The notes under the pieces are model-generated. The model did not search any database. It was not told the DNA's origin and saw only the letters and a list, made by a program, of their open reading frames with translations. Of a stretch of DNA of 64,000 nucleotides, positions 41,948 through 51,072 are shown piece after piece (position 1 is the stretch's first letter; every line of letters starts with the position of its first letter). Source of the DNA: Halieaceae bacterium (lineage in GTDB: Bacteria; Pseudomonadota; Gammaproteobacteria; Pseudomonadales; Halieaceae); assembly GCA_902623175.1 (NCBI GenBank), contig CACNSR010000003.1, positions 1 to 64,000 of the forward strand, given 5' to 3'. A program made the position numbers and the translations under genes.

Positions 41948-43732
41948 TCAGCGTCTGGCGGTGACCTGCTCGGCCAGCCAGACATCCATCCGGCGCTCCA
42001 GAATATCGAGCGGAAGTGCTCCAGCGCTCAGCATATGGTCGTGAAAGGTGCGGATGTCGAAGTCCTCCCCGAGCGCTGTCTCGGCCTCGCCGCGGAGCTC
42101 GAGCATTTTCATCTGACCGATCTTGTAGGCCAGGGCTTGGCCTGGCCAGCCGATGTATCGGTCGATCTCGTTGATGATGTCGGCTTCGCTTTTGGCGGCG
42201 TTGGCAATAAAGTAATCAATGGCTTTTTGCCTGCTCCAGCCAAAGTAGTGAATGCCTGTGTCGACCACGAGTCGCACCGCGCGCCACATATCATAAACAA
42301 GCTGCCCGTAACGCGAGTAGGGATCCTTATAAAGGCCCATGTCGTAGCCCAGTCGCTCGGAGTACAGACCCCATCCTTCAATGAAGGCGGTGAATCCGCC
42401 GTTACGACGGAACTCCGGTAATCCGGTGAGTTCTTGCGCCAGCGAGATCTGCAGATGATGCCCGGGCACGCTCTCGTGGACGCTGAGAACTTCCATTTCG
42501 AATTTGGGGCGGACTTCAGGCTGGTAAAGATTCACGTAATACCAGCCCGGCCGGGAGCCATCGATCGCGGGCCGCATGTAGTAGGCGGTGGTGGTGTCGG
42601 GGGCTTCTTCGTCGGGGATGGGGCGAACGCCATAAGGTGCGCGCGGCAACTTGCCAAATAAATTGACGAGTCCGGGGTCGAGGCGTTTCGAGACCGCCTG
42701 ATACCCCTCGAGCAGCGCCTCGGGTGTCTCGTAGTAAAACTGCGGGTCGGTTCGCAGGACTTCGTTAAAGGCTGCGATGTCACCTTCAAAACCCACGGTA
42801 TCGATGACCGCTTCCATTTCTCCTCGGATGCGTGCGACTTCTCGCAGGCCGATCTCGTGAATCTCATCCGGGGTCAGCTCCGTCGTGGTGAAATGCTGGG
42901 CGAGACGACTGTAGACCTGTTTGCCACCGGGTAGCGCGCCGATGCCCGGTGGTCGAGCGGCCGGAAGATAATCGCTTTCCAAAAATGCGAGCAGTGCCTG
43001 AAGAGCAGGATTGACTTGCTCGTTAATCACCGTTGCGGCGGCTGACTGGAGCGAAGATTGAGTGTCGGGATCGATTCCTTCTGGCATCGTCGCAAAGGCG
43101 CGATAAAAGGGGCTCTCGCTTGCCTCGTCCGTGATGAGATTGGCGATTTGTGATGGCACGCGCGACATCACAATCTGTGCCTGGGTCCGGTCCCGGCTGA
43201 TGCCCTCTGACAACAGCGCCTGATACTGGGATAGCTGCTCGGGCAAGCCGCGCAGACGGTTCAGCCAGTCCTCATGATCTTGCGCGCTCTCCATGGGCAG
43301 GGTGTCGACCATGCTGTGTCGATGCTGCGGCCCGGACCGCATATCGAGGGCGATCAGGTACAGGCCGTCTTCATACTCTGTGAGGTTGTCCCGCAAATGC
43401 CGGAGCAGCATGGCGCGGTTGACCTGGGCGTCTGCAGAGAGGATGGTGGGCTCGATCTGCTCGAGGCGCTGCACGAATTGCCCCTCATCTTTATAGCGTC
43501 TCTGGAATGCATCAAGGCTCATGTCTGTCCACTGGTCATTCCCCGAGCGATCGCCGTACTCCAGCCGCCGCTCCGGGTATTGCCTCAGCGTCCACTGCCA
43601 GTGGTCATCAATAATGGCAGTGAGCTCGGCCTCAGTCGCCGAAGCGGGACTAACCTGGCCGAGAAGGGTGGCAGCGACCACAACACAGGTCGAGAGATAC
43701 AGCGAGGGGCGTCGACAGTAAGGGTGGCTCAT
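41948..43732 (-). CDS. Exported DUF885 zinc peptidase-like protein
   Basis: A 594-residue exported protein; residues 1-31 are a signal peptide (S-P-A-S-A-T). DUF885 proteins are M2/M3-like metallopeptidases with a helical fold. The zinc motif is H-E-S-V-P-G-H-H in SVHESVPGHHLQ (about 382-393), and EGWGLYSERLGYDMGLY about 30 residues later gives the third ligand. The C-terminus (SEADIINEIDRYIGWPGQALAYKIGQ, split by a turn) is conserved in the family. ATG 43732 is used; upstream in-frame sequence is arginine-rich junk. Peptide substrates are unknown. Confidence 0.9.
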   Translation of the reverse strand: MSHPYCRRPSLYLSTCVVVAATLLGQVSPASATEAELTAIIDDHWQWTLRQYPERRLEYGDRSGNDQWTDMSLDAFQRRYKDEGQFVQRLEQIEPTILSADAQVNRAMLLRHLRDNLTEYEDGLYLIALDMRSGPQHRHSMVDTLPMESAQDHEDWLNRLRGLPEQLSQYQALLSEGISRDRTQAQIVMSRVPSQIANLITDEASESPFYRAFATMPEGIDPDTQSSLQSAAATVINEQVNPALQALLAFLESDYLPAARPPGIGALPGGKQVYSRLAQHFTTTELTPDEIHEIGLREVARIRGEMEAVIDTVGFEGDIAAFNEVLRTDPQFYYETPEALLEGYQAVSKRLDPGLVNLFGKLPRAPYGVRPIPDEEAPDTTTAYYMRPAIDGSRPGWYYVNLYQPEVRPKFEMEVLSVHESVPGHHLQISLAQELTGLPEFRRNGGFTAFIEGWGLYSERLGYDMGLYKDPYSRYGQLVYDMWRAVRLVVDTGIHYFGWSRQKAIDYFIANAAKSEADIINEIDRYIGWPGQALAYKIGQMKMLELRGEAETALGEDFDIRTFHDHMLSAGALPLDILERRMDVWLAEQVTARR

Positions 43733-43853
43733 AGCAGTCCCCGCTCGGGCAGAGGGTAAGTTGTGAGGTGAACAAACGTCCGCCCTTAAAGGAGACGGAC
43801 TCGCGTTTTGGCGTTGGAGGAGCGACAGGCTAAGCCGCGTCCCGCTCCGGTTG

Positions 43854-45002
43854 TTATCGACCGAGAATCGAGCGCGCGACCAGCTCTCGCATAATCTCCG
43901 ACGAGCCGCCGTAAATGGTCTGGATACGCGCATCCACATAAAAGCGAGAGATCGGATACTCCGAGGTGTAGCCGTAACCGCCGAACAGTTGCAGGCACTG
44001 ATCCGCCACCCGGCACTGCATCTCGCAGCTAGCCAGCTTGAGCATGGCGGCCGTATCGGGCGTAAGAGTATCGTCAGCGTATTCACGGGCACATTGTTCG
44101 TAGAACGCCCGGTTAATGGCGATATCGGTCTTCACGTCGGCGAGTTTGAAGCGTGTGTTCTGGAACTGACCAATTTTTTGACCGAAGGCCTCGCGTTCCT
44201 GTACGTACTGCGCGGTGATGTTGAGCGCGCCCTCCGAGGCGGCCACCGCTTGCGCGGCGATACCGAGTCGCTCTCGCGGTAGCTCTTCCATCATGATCAC
44301 GAAGCCGCGGTTTTCTTCGCCGAGCAGCGCGTCGGCCGGCAAACGCACGTCGTTAAAGAACAAGAGCGCCGTATCCGAGGTGTGCTGACCAATCTTGTCA
44401 ATCTTCTTGGATTTTTCAAAACCCGGACTGTGCGCGTCTACCAAAAACAGGGACGTGCCTTTGGCGCCTTTGCCCGGGTCCGTAATAGCCGCCACGATCA
44501 CGAGATCAGCGTGGATTCCATTGGTAATGAATATCTTTGATCCATTGAGGACCCACTCGTCGCCATCGCGCAAGGCATTGGTTCGAATACCCTGCACATC
44601 AGAGCCCGCTCCTGGCTCGGTCATTGCCAGTGCGCCAACGACCTCACCCTTGGCCATCCGCGGCAACCAGTGCATTTTTTGCCCTTCAGTGCCATGGCGG
44701 CTGAGGTAAGGCGCGATGATGTTGTTGTGAATGCCGTAGCTGGACGCGAAGCCACCGAAACCCATTTCCGAGAGCTCTTCGATCATTGCCAGTGTGACGT
44801 GGGGTGATGTGCCTGCGCCGCCGTATTGTTCTTCCATATCCGGGCAGAGCAAGCCCGCCTCACCAAGGCGGTTCCAGAGCGTTCTCGGCACCATCCGCTC
44901 CTCTTCCCACGCCTCATAGTGGGGTGTAATCTCCTGCTCGAACGCACGACGCGCCATATCCCGAAACAGCGTGAGTTCATCCAAATCAACGGCTTGATTC
45001 AT
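43854..45002 (-). CDS. Acyl-CoA dehydrogenase, long-chain type
   Basis: FAD enzyme that forms trans-2-enoyl-CoA; 382 residues. FAD-site segments MTEPGAGSDVQG (about 129-140) and FITNG; C-terminal QLFGGYGYTSEYPISRFYVDAR and IYGGSSEIMRELVAR. At the place of the MCAD catalytic Glu this protein has Gly (IYGG), and MEELPRERL (about 232-240) carries a Glu where long-chain enzymes have theirs. So it is of the LCAD/IVD mechanism type. ATG 45002 lies right after AGGAAG, an unusually short spacing. Divergent from the aldehyde dehydrogenase gene. Confidence 0.92.
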   Translation of the reverse strand: MNQAVDLDELTLFRDMARRAFEQEITPHYEAWEEERMVPRTLWNRLGEAGLLCPDMEEQYGGAGTSPHVTLAMIEELSEMGFGGFASSYGIHNNIIAPYLSRHGTEGQKMHWLPRMAKGEVVGALAMTEPGAGSDVQGIRTNALRDGDEWVLNGSKIFITNGIHADLVIVAAITDPGKGAKGTSLFLVDAHSPGFEKSKKIDKIGQHTSDTALLFFNDVRLPADALLGEENRGFVIMMEELPRERLGIAAQAVAASEGALNITAQYVQEREAFGQKIGQFQNTRFKLADVKTDIAINRAFYEQCAREYADDTLTPDTAAMLKLASCEMQCRVADQCLQLFGGYGYTSEYPISRFYVDARIQTIYGGSSEIMRELVARSILGR

Positions 45003-45347
45003 CTTCCTGCCCCGAACGTTTTTTTGAAGGTAGAAGTATGAAGAAGATCTCGCCGCAGCACAAAGCGGGCGGCTGGGTGGCGTCGGAGTGGGGCAAATCG
45101 GTCGGATACTGGCCGCTGTCTTATCACGCCGCAGTAATGTGCGGGGTGGCTGAGGCCACTGGAGAGAACGCTGTCGTCGGTCCCGCCCGAGCATTCCGCT
45201 GCGCTCCCTGAGCGGGTCGGGAAATCACTGGGATACTCCATTCATTCAGCATTTATAGGGTATTCTGATGGACTGCAGCCACAGCGAGTCCTGCAATAGC
45301 GGTCGAGCTGTTTGACGTTTTCGATAACTGGATAAATTGAGGGCAAC
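45003..45347. other. Divergent intergenic region
   Basis: 345 bases between acyl-CoA dehydrogenase (minus) and aldehyde dehydrogenase (plus). No supported gene; the open frames on the minus strand continue the dehydrogenase frame upward without start signals. Promoters of both genes must lie here; the AT-rich part at about 45235-45275 (ATTCATTCAGCATTTATAGG and next bases) is the likeliest promoter region for the plus-strand gene. I see no clear boxes. Confidence 0.4.
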
Positions 45348-46778
45348 ATGCACGAGTACACACAGTTTTATATAAACGGCCAGTGGGTCGATCCGGTCAC
45401 ACCCAAAACCCTAGAGGTTTTGGATCCTTCCACTGAGGAGGCCTGCGCGACGATCTCACTGGGCTCAGAAGCCGACGTCGACTTAGCGGTTGCCGCGGCC
45501 AAGGCCGCGTTTCAGAGCTTTAGCCAGACCTCCGTCGAAGAGCGGGTCGGCATGCTAGAGCGGATGGCAGAGATCTTCCAGCGCCGCATCGGCGAGATTG
45601 CCGAAGCTATTCGACTCGAAATGGGGGCCCCCATCAAACTGGCGAGCACCGCACAGGCGTATGCCGGGCTGGGCCACATCACAGAAGCCGCAAAGATTTT
45701 GAAGGGCTATACGTTCACTGAGGATCTGGGCCCGCACCGGGTAGTGAAAGAGCCCATCGGTGTGTGCGGTTTGATTACGCCATGGAACTGGCCGCTCAAT
45801 CAGGTCAGCTGTAAGGTCGCGCCGGCGCTGGCAGTGGGCTGTACTATGGTGCTCAAACCCAGTGAAATCGCGCCGCTGTCGGCTTATCTTTATGCAGAAA
45901 TCATGGACGAGGCAGGCGTACCCGCCGGCGTATTCAATCTGGTCAATGGCGATGGACCCACTGTCGGTGAGGCACTGTCGCGCCACCCCGATGTCGACAT
46001 GATGTCATTTACCGGCTCGACGCGGGCGGGCTCCTTGGTCGCGCAGAACGCAGCACCTACAGTCAAGCGCGTGACGCAGGAGCTGGGCGGTAAGTCGCCG
46101 AACATCATTCTTGCGGATGCCGATCTGGAGGTGGCTGTCACCCGCGGCGTGATGCACATGTACAACAACACTGGGCAGTCCTGTAACGCACCCTCGCGTA
46201 TGCTGGTGCCCCGGGACCTGCTGTCGCAGGCCGAAGACATCGCTGCCAAGGTCACCGAGAGGGTCGTGATTGGCCCGACGGCTGAAGACTCTACGACGAT
46301 GGGTCCTGTCGTTTCCAAGGTGCAATGGGACAAGATTCAGGCGCTTATCGAAGGCGGCATCGCAGAGGGCGCAAAAGTGGTCTGCGGCGGACCGGGTCTG
46401 CCTGAAGGGATTGATCGGGGCTATTACGTGCGACCCACGGTGTTCTCCGAGGTTAGCAACGAAATGAGCATTGCCGAGCAGGAAATCTTTGGCCCCGTGT
46501 TGGTCATGATTCCTTATGACAGCGAGGAAGAGGCGATCCAGATCGCCAACGACACGCCTTACGGCCTGGCGGGCTACGTGCAGAGCGGAGATCTCGACCG
46601 CGCGCGGCAGGTGGCGTCACGCATCCGCGCGGGTAACGTGCATATCAACGGCGCCTCGCCTGGCATGGACGTGCCCTTCGGCGGTTATAAGCAATCGGGT
46701 AACGGCCGTGAGTGGGGCGCGCACGGTTTCACCGATTATCTAGAGATCAAGGCGATCTCTGGGTTTGAGGCTGCCTGA
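45348..46778 (+). CDS. NAD(P)-dependent aldehyde dehydrogenase
   Basis: A 476-residue cytoplasmic ALDH. The PWNWP motif is at 145-149, the catalytic Glu E245 in ELGGKS, and the catalytic Cys C279 in NTGQSCNAPSR. EIFGPVL and the ending PFGGYKQSGNGREWG are typical. The GQSCNAPSR form occurs in a branch of ALDHs with broad aldehyde use. It is followed 27 bases later by glpK. The neighbourhood of aminotransferases suggests semialdehyde or aldehyde oxidation. Substrate not determinable. Confidence 0.93.
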   Translation: MHEYTQFYINGQWVDPVTPKTLEVLDPSTEEACATISLGSEADVDLAVAAAKAAFQSFSQTSVEERVGMLERMAEIFQRRIGEIAEAIRLEMGAPIKLASTAQAYAGLGHITEAAKILKGYTFTEDLGPHRVVKEPIGVCGLITPWNWPLNQVSCKVAPALAVGCTMVLKPSEIAPLSAYLYAEIMDEAGVPAGVFNLVNGDGPTVGEALSRHPDVDMMSFTGSTRAGSLVAQNAAPTVKRVTQELGGKSPNIILADADLEVAVTRGVMHMYNNTGQSCNAPSRMLVPRDLLSQAEDIAAKVTERVVIGPTAEDSTTMGPVVSKVQWDKIQALIEGGIAEGAKVVCGGPGLPEGIDRGYYVRPTVFSEVSNEMSIAEQEIFGPVLVMIPYDSEEEAIQIANDTPYGLAGYVQSGDLDRARQVASRIRAGNVHINGASPGMDVPFGGYKQSGNGREWGAHGFTDYLEIKAISGFEAA

Positions 46779-46805
46779 CCCATCGATTCGTAACCGGGGG
46801 GTCCT

Positions 46806-48299
46806 GTGAAAGCAATTCTGGCAATCGACCAGGGTACCACCGGCACCACGGTTGCGGTGATGAACTCCCGGGGGGCTCTGTTGGGTAGTGTCAACTATGA
46901 GTTCCTCCAGATCTACCCCAAGCCGGGTTGGGTAGAGCACGACCCGGAGGCGATCTGGGCATCGGCCCTCAAGGGCATCCGCGCGGTTTTTCGCCGTGGG
47001 CTTTGCAAACCTAACGATGTGGCGTGTATTGGTATTACCAATCAGCGAGAGACGTCGCTGCTGTGGGAGCGCCAGAGCGGCAAGCCATTGGGAAATGCCA
47101 TAGTCTGGCAATGCCGGCGTACGGCGAGTTTCTGTGAGGGATTACGCAAAAAAGGGCTGGAGTCCATGGTGCGCGATCGCACGGGGCTCGTACTCGATCC
47201 TTATTTTTCTGCCAGCAAGTTCCGCTGGTTGCTCAACGACATTGAAGGCGCGAGAGGTCGTGCCAGACAAGGTGATATCGCCGCTGGCACGATCGACTCG
47301 TACTTACTTTATCGGCTGACAGGGGGCGCGGTGCATGCCACCGATGTCTCCAACGCCTCGCGCACTTCACTGATGAATCTGCAGACCCTGGATTGGGATC
47401 CGGAGCTGCTGAAACTCTTCAACGTCCCCAAAACAGTGCTGCCCGAGATTATCCCCTCAAGTGGTGACCTGGGCATCACGCGGGGCGTACCCGGGTTACC
47501 TGATGGTGTACCTATCTCCGGCATAGCCGGTGATCAACAGTCTGCACTGTTTGGACAGGCGGGGTTTCACCGGGGGGCCGCCAAGTGCACCTTCGGCACT
47601 GGCTCCTTTATTTTGATGAATACCGGTCAGGACCGTATGCACAGCGAGGCAGGCTTGTTGAGCACCGTGGCATGGCAACTGCCCGGTCAGAACACGCCGG
47701 TCTATGCGCTCGAGGGCGGTGCCTTCATCTGCGGGGCAGCGGTGCAGTGGCTTCGCGACGAGTTGGGTATCATTAAGCGCGCCCCCGACATCGAGCAGCT
47801 CGCCTCACAGGTACCCGATGCCGGCGGTGTCGAGTTTGTGCCCGCCTTGACGGGTTTAGGCGCGCCGCACTGGGATCCTGATGCGCGGGGTGTCATCTCG
47901 GGGTTGACAAGAGGTGCCGGTGCGGCACATATCGCGCGCGCCACGCTCGAGGCCATGGCGCTACAGAACGTCGATATCCTCCGCGCCATGGAGCGTGACC
48001 TGGGTCGCCGGATGGGAGACCTGAAAGTCGATGGCGGTGCCGCCGCCAATAATTTATTGATGCAATTACAGGCAGATTATCTGGGCAGAGAAATCATCCG
48101 TCCGAAAGTGACTGAAACCACTGTTGCGGGCGCTTGCTTCCTGGCTGGGTTGGGCGTTGGGATCTGGAAGGATACCGAAGCGCTGGCCAAGGTATGGCGA
48201 GCCGACCAGCGCTTTCCCTCCCGAATGGGAACAGAGCCGCGGCGCCGTAGGTTGGAATCTTGGCATAAAGCCGTCAATCGTGCCAAAACAGCAAGCTGA
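46806..48299 (+). CDS. glpK: Glycerol kinase
   Basis: Phosphorylates glycerol to glycerol 3-phosphate; 497 residues, usual length. Marks: AIDQGTTGTTVAVM at 5-18, NQRETSLLWERQSGKPLGNAIVWQCRRT (about 79-106, in pieces), GIAGDQQSALFGQAGF (about 240-255), and KVDGGAAANNLLMQLQAD (about 406-423). GTG start with GGGGGG a few bases upstream. No glpF or glpD is adjacent. The gene follows the ALDH closely and precedes a zinc-ribbon microprotein by seven bases. Confidence 0.95.
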   Translation: MKAILAIDQGTTGTTVAVMNSRGALLGSVNYEFLQIYPKPGWVEHDPEAIWASALKGIRAVFRRGLCKPNDVACIGITNQRETSLLWERQSGKPLGNAIVWQCRRTASFCEGLRKKGLESMVRDRTGLVLDPYFSASKFRWLLNDIEGARGRARQGDIAAGTIDSYLLYRLTGGAVHATDVSNASRTSLMNLQTLDWDPELLKLFNVPKTVLPEIIPSSGDLGITRGVPGLPDGVPISGIAGDQQSALFGQAGFHRGAAKCTFGTGSFILMNTGQDRMHSEAGLLSTVAWQLPGQNTPVYALEGGAFICGAAVQWLRDELGIIKRAPDIEQLASQVPDAGGVEFVPALTGLGAPHWDPDARGVISGLTRGAGAAHIARATLEAMALQNVDILRAMERDLGRRMGDLKVDGGAAANNLLMQLQADYLGREIIRPKVTETTVAGACFLAGLGVGIWKDTEALAKVWRADQRFPSRMGTEPRRRRLESWHKAVNRAKTAS

Positions 48300-48305
48300 T
48301 GCCTT

Positions 48306-48479
48306 ATGGCAGACATTCTGCTTTTTGAGAAGCCGAGAAAACCGAACCAAACACTCTGCCGGAACGGGCACCACAAATGGCGCCCGGTTAAAAGCGACCC
48401 TTTCGCTGTGCATCGCGGCGAGTTGATTACCCGGTTTCGCTGCGAGCGCTGTGGCAAGGAAAAAACCAAAGCCACCTGA
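48306..48479 (+). CDS. Zinc-ribbon microprotein after glpK
   Basis: A 57-residue basic protein from ATG 48306 to TGA 48477-48479. It has C18-x3-H22-H23 (CRNGHHKW) and C46-x2-C49 (RCERCGKEK), a likely four-ligand zinc ribbon. Too short to appear in routine gene lists but composition, metal pattern and seven-base distance from glpK support a real gene. Function unknown; similar small ribbons bind nucleic acid or act as adaptors. Confidence 0.65.
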   Translation: MADILLFEKPRKPNQTLCRNGHHKWRPVKSDPFAVHRGELITRFRCERCGKEKTKAT

Positions 48480-48682
48480 CAGGGCATTTAACCGGCTCTT
48501 TCAACTGATATTCGGCTATTAAGAGGTGGCGACTTTTCATGCTGCGGCGCTGAGAGGCCTTACCCAAGGAATAGCCCATTATCCGGGTATTACCACCAGG
48601 GGGGAGTAGTGGGTCCCTGCTGGAGCCGATACACTTTGGGCACTGAAGATTGCCTCAGGGAAAGGCAAGAGGAGGGATCGCG

Positions 48683-50026
48683 ATGACGTCAATGATTTAC
48701 CCCACCACCAACCCGGCGATGTCCGAGACGATGGTGGTCGCCCGGGCCGAGGGCCCCTACATTTACGACAAGCAGGGCAAGCGCTACCTAGAGGGGATGG
48801 CTGGGCTTTGGTGCACGGCGCTGGGCTATGGCAACGGGGAGATCATTGAGGCCGCGGAGCGCCAGATGCGTGAGCTGAGCTTCAGCCACATGTTCGGCGG
48901 CAAGACCCATCCGTCAGCCATTGAACTCGCCGACAAGTTGGCGGCGATGGTGCCGATGCAGGATGGTCGGGTCTTTCTTGGTAGCTCGGGTTCTGATGCC
49001 AACGACACACTTTTGAAGCTAATCCGCTATCATGCTGAGACGTCAGGTCAGCCCGATCGCATCAAGGTCATTGCCCGGGAGCAGGGTTACCACGGTGTAA
49101 CGCTGGCCTCGGCAGCGCTCACAGCCATTCCCACCAATCACGCACACTTTCAATTGCCCTTTGAGGCGCTGGGCGTGCTGCGCACTGGTTCTGCGAATTA
49201 CTATCGGGGCGCGAACGACGGCGAATCGGAGGCGGACTTTGTTGCCCGCCGTGCCGAAGAGCTTGAGGCGCTGATTCTGGCCGAAGGGCCAGAAACGATT
49301 GCCGCAATGATCGCTGAGCCGGTCAGTGGCGCAGGCGGTGTCATTGTGCCGCCGGAAGGATATTTCGAGGCTATTCAGACTGTGCTCGACCGCTATGGTG
49401 TGTGGCTCTGGGACGATGAGGTCATCTGCGGTTTTGGGCGTCTCGGTACTGACTTTGGCGCAAACAAAATGAGCATGCGCCCTAAAATGATGACCCTCGC
49501 CAAAGCGCTGTCATCGGCTTATGTGCCCGTGTCGGCCGCGATCGTGCAGGGCGACATCGCAGATTGTATTAATGCGTCGGCAACGGAAGTGGGCGTGTTC
49601 GGGCATGGCTACACCTACAGCGGACACCCGCTAGGCTGTGCGGTGGCAAGTAAAGTGATCGACATTTATGTGCGCGACAAGATTTTTGACCACGCGGCGA
49701 CCGTTGGCGATTACCTGCAAGCCAGACTGAATGAGTTTGCAGATCACCCACTGGTGGGCGAAGTCTCTGGCGTAGGCATGATCGGCGCCGTGGAGCTCGT
49801 GGCCGACAAGGCGAGCAGGCAGCCCTTTGATGGTATGAAGGTTGGTCAATTCTGCGCCAAGGCCGCTGAGGATAACGGTCTAGTGATCAGGCCGCTGGGT
49901 GGCAACCGGGTCGCAGTGTGTCCACCACTCATTATAGAGACGACGCACGTCGATGAACTGATGGAGAAATTTGGCGCCGCGCTGAATCTCACGCTCGACT
50001 GGGTCACCGCCGAGAGGCTGATTTAA
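48683..50026 (+). CDS. Class III aminotransferase, diamine/GABA:pyruvate-like
   Basis: PLP enzyme of 447 residues. Start SMIYPTTNPAMSETM, then EGPYIYDKQGKRYLEGMAGLWC, typical of the putrescine/GABA:pyruvate and related omega-transaminases. GSSGSDANDTLLKLIRYH (about 100-117), YHGVTLASAALT, D245 in WDDEVICGFGR, and K274 in TLAKALSSAY are the PLP-site residues. GGAGGG lies before ATG 48683. Amino donor unknown. Together with the ALDH gene nearby it could convert an amine to an acid, as in polyamine breakdown. Confidence 0.9.
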   Translation: MTSMIYPTTNPAMSETMVVARAEGPYIYDKQGKRYLEGMAGLWCTALGYGNGEIIEAAERQMRELSFSHMFGGKTHPSAIELADKLAAMVPMQDGRVFLGSSGSDANDTLLKLIRYHAETSGQPDRIKVIAREQGYHGVTLASAALTAIPTNHAHFQLPFEALGVLRTGSANYYRGANDGESEADFVARRAEELEALILAEGPETIAAMIAEPVSGAGGVIVPPEGYFEAIQTVLDRYGVWLWDDEVICGFGRLGTDFGANKMSMRPKMMTLAKALSSAYVPVSAAIVQGDIADCINASATEVGVFGHGYTYSGHPLGCAVASKVIDIYVRDKIFDHAATVGDYLQARLNEFADHPLVGEVSGVGMIGAVELVADKASRQPFDGMKVGQFCAKAAEDNGLVIRPLGGNRVAVCPPLIIETTHVDELMEKFGAALNLTLDWVTAERLI

Positions 50027-50085
50027 GGCGGATGACGGGATAGGCCTGTATCGGTCAACGCACTTCCCCTATTTGCATGGCTGAT

Positions 50086-50271
50086 ATGAACCCGTTGTGC
50101 GTCGCTCACATTGAGTTGGGTGCACATCTCTATGGCGGCGCTCAGTAGGTGCTGTATCTGCTGGAGGAAGTGTCCAATACGGAAATCCACTCGGTGCTAA
50201 TTCGCCCTGAGCACTCTGCAATGGGGAAGGCAGCGCGAGAGGCGGGCGTAGAGGTTGAGGCCATTCCCTAA
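50086..50271 (+). pseudogene. Glycosyltransferase N-terminal remnant with in-frame stop
   Basis: ATG 50086 opens a frame reading CVAHIELGAHLYGGAQ, then TAG at 50146-50148, then VLYLLEEVSNTEIHSVLI, RPEHSAMGKAAREAGVEVEAIP and TAA at 50269. This is the N-terminus of a GT4-type glycosyltransferase (strand, LYGG, helix, donor-independent acceptor domain) with one nonsense codon and loss of the rest. No second half is nearby; a GT-like C-terminal piece lies far away at 13.3 kb on the other strand. Confidence 0.65.
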
Positions 50272-50330
50272 TCGAACCCGAGGGAATAGGGGCTGGGCGT
50301 AGCGCGCGCAGTGATCAACAGGGAGAGGAA

Positions 50331-50591
50331 ATGAACCCGTTTGAAATGTTATTCGTGCCCATGGTGCTATTTATTATGGTGATCGTGGCGCCCACTTGGA
50401 TCGTTATGCATTACCGAAGCATGAGCCGGTCTAGCCGCCAGCTCAGTGAGGATGACCGGCAGGCACTGGAAGAGATTTTAGTGGCAGTGGATCAGATGGC
50501 AGATCGCATCGAGTCGCTGGAATCGATACTCGATGCCGATCATCCGAACTGGCGCCAGGAGCGCGGCGGTCAGACTAAGAAGGAGGTGTAA
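50331..50591 (+). CDS. pspB: Phage shock protein B
   Basis: An 86-residue inner-membrane protein with one span near residues 5-27 (MLFVPMVLFIMVIVAPTWIVMHY) and a cytoplasmic leucine-zipper-like helix with LEEILVAVDQMADRIESLESIL. This matches PspB, which with PspC senses envelope damage. GGGAGAGGAA precedes the ATG. pspC starts two bases after the stop. pspA and pspF are not in the window. Confidence 0.9.
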   Translation: MNPFEMLFVPMVLFIMVIVAPTWIVMHYRSMSRSSRQLSEDDRQALEEILVAVDQMADRIESLESILDADHPNWRQERGGQTKKEV

Positions 50592-50593
50592 AG

Positions 50594-51052
50594 ATGTCGA
50601 ATCGTCAGCGCAGTTTTGGTGAAAGCCGTCGTCTCGGTTGGGGTATGGGGCTTTATCGAAACCGCTCCGACGGATGGCTGGGCGGTGTCTGTGCCGGCCT
50701 CGCCGCGCACTGGGATGTGCCCAACTGGGTTGTCCGTCTAGCCGCGGTGGCACTCTTGATGTTCACCGGCGCGCTCGCCTTTTGGCTCTACGTGATTGCC
50801 TGGGTAGCGATTGCACCAAAGGCGTCGCGATGGTCCGAGCTTCCCGAAGAGGAGGTAGAGATTGAGATGGAATACGACGAGCATCTCCACACCTACCGGC
50901 GTAAGACCGTCTTTGGTAACACCGATTCGCCCACCGAGCGGGTTCGCAACGCGAAAGAGCGTATGGCCAAGGCTGCCAGCCGCGTTGAGGCTATGGAGCG
51001 CTACGTGACGTCCCGGCACTACGACCTGAATAGGGAATTCTCGAAGCTCTGA
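50594..51052 (+). CDS. pspC: Phage shock protein C
   Basis: A 152-residue inner-membrane protein. The PspC domain starts with GLYRNRSDGWLGGVCAGLAAHWDVPNWVVRLA at about 19-50 and continues into one long hydrophobic segment (about 51-75). The cytoplasmic or periplasmic tail is charged and helical (RVRNAKERMAKAASRVEAME). PspC with PspB binds and releases PspA under envelope stress. It follows pspB in the same operon. Confidence 0.92.
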   Translation: MSNRQRSFGESRRLGWGMGLYRNRSDGWLGGVCAGLAAHWDVPNWVVRLAAVALLMFTGALAFWLYVIAWVAIAPKASRWSELPEEEVEIEMEYDEHLHTYRRKTVFGNTDSPTERVRNAKERMAKAASRVEAMERYVTSRHYDLNREFSKL

Positions 51053-51072
51053 GATTGGCCCATAATGGCAGA

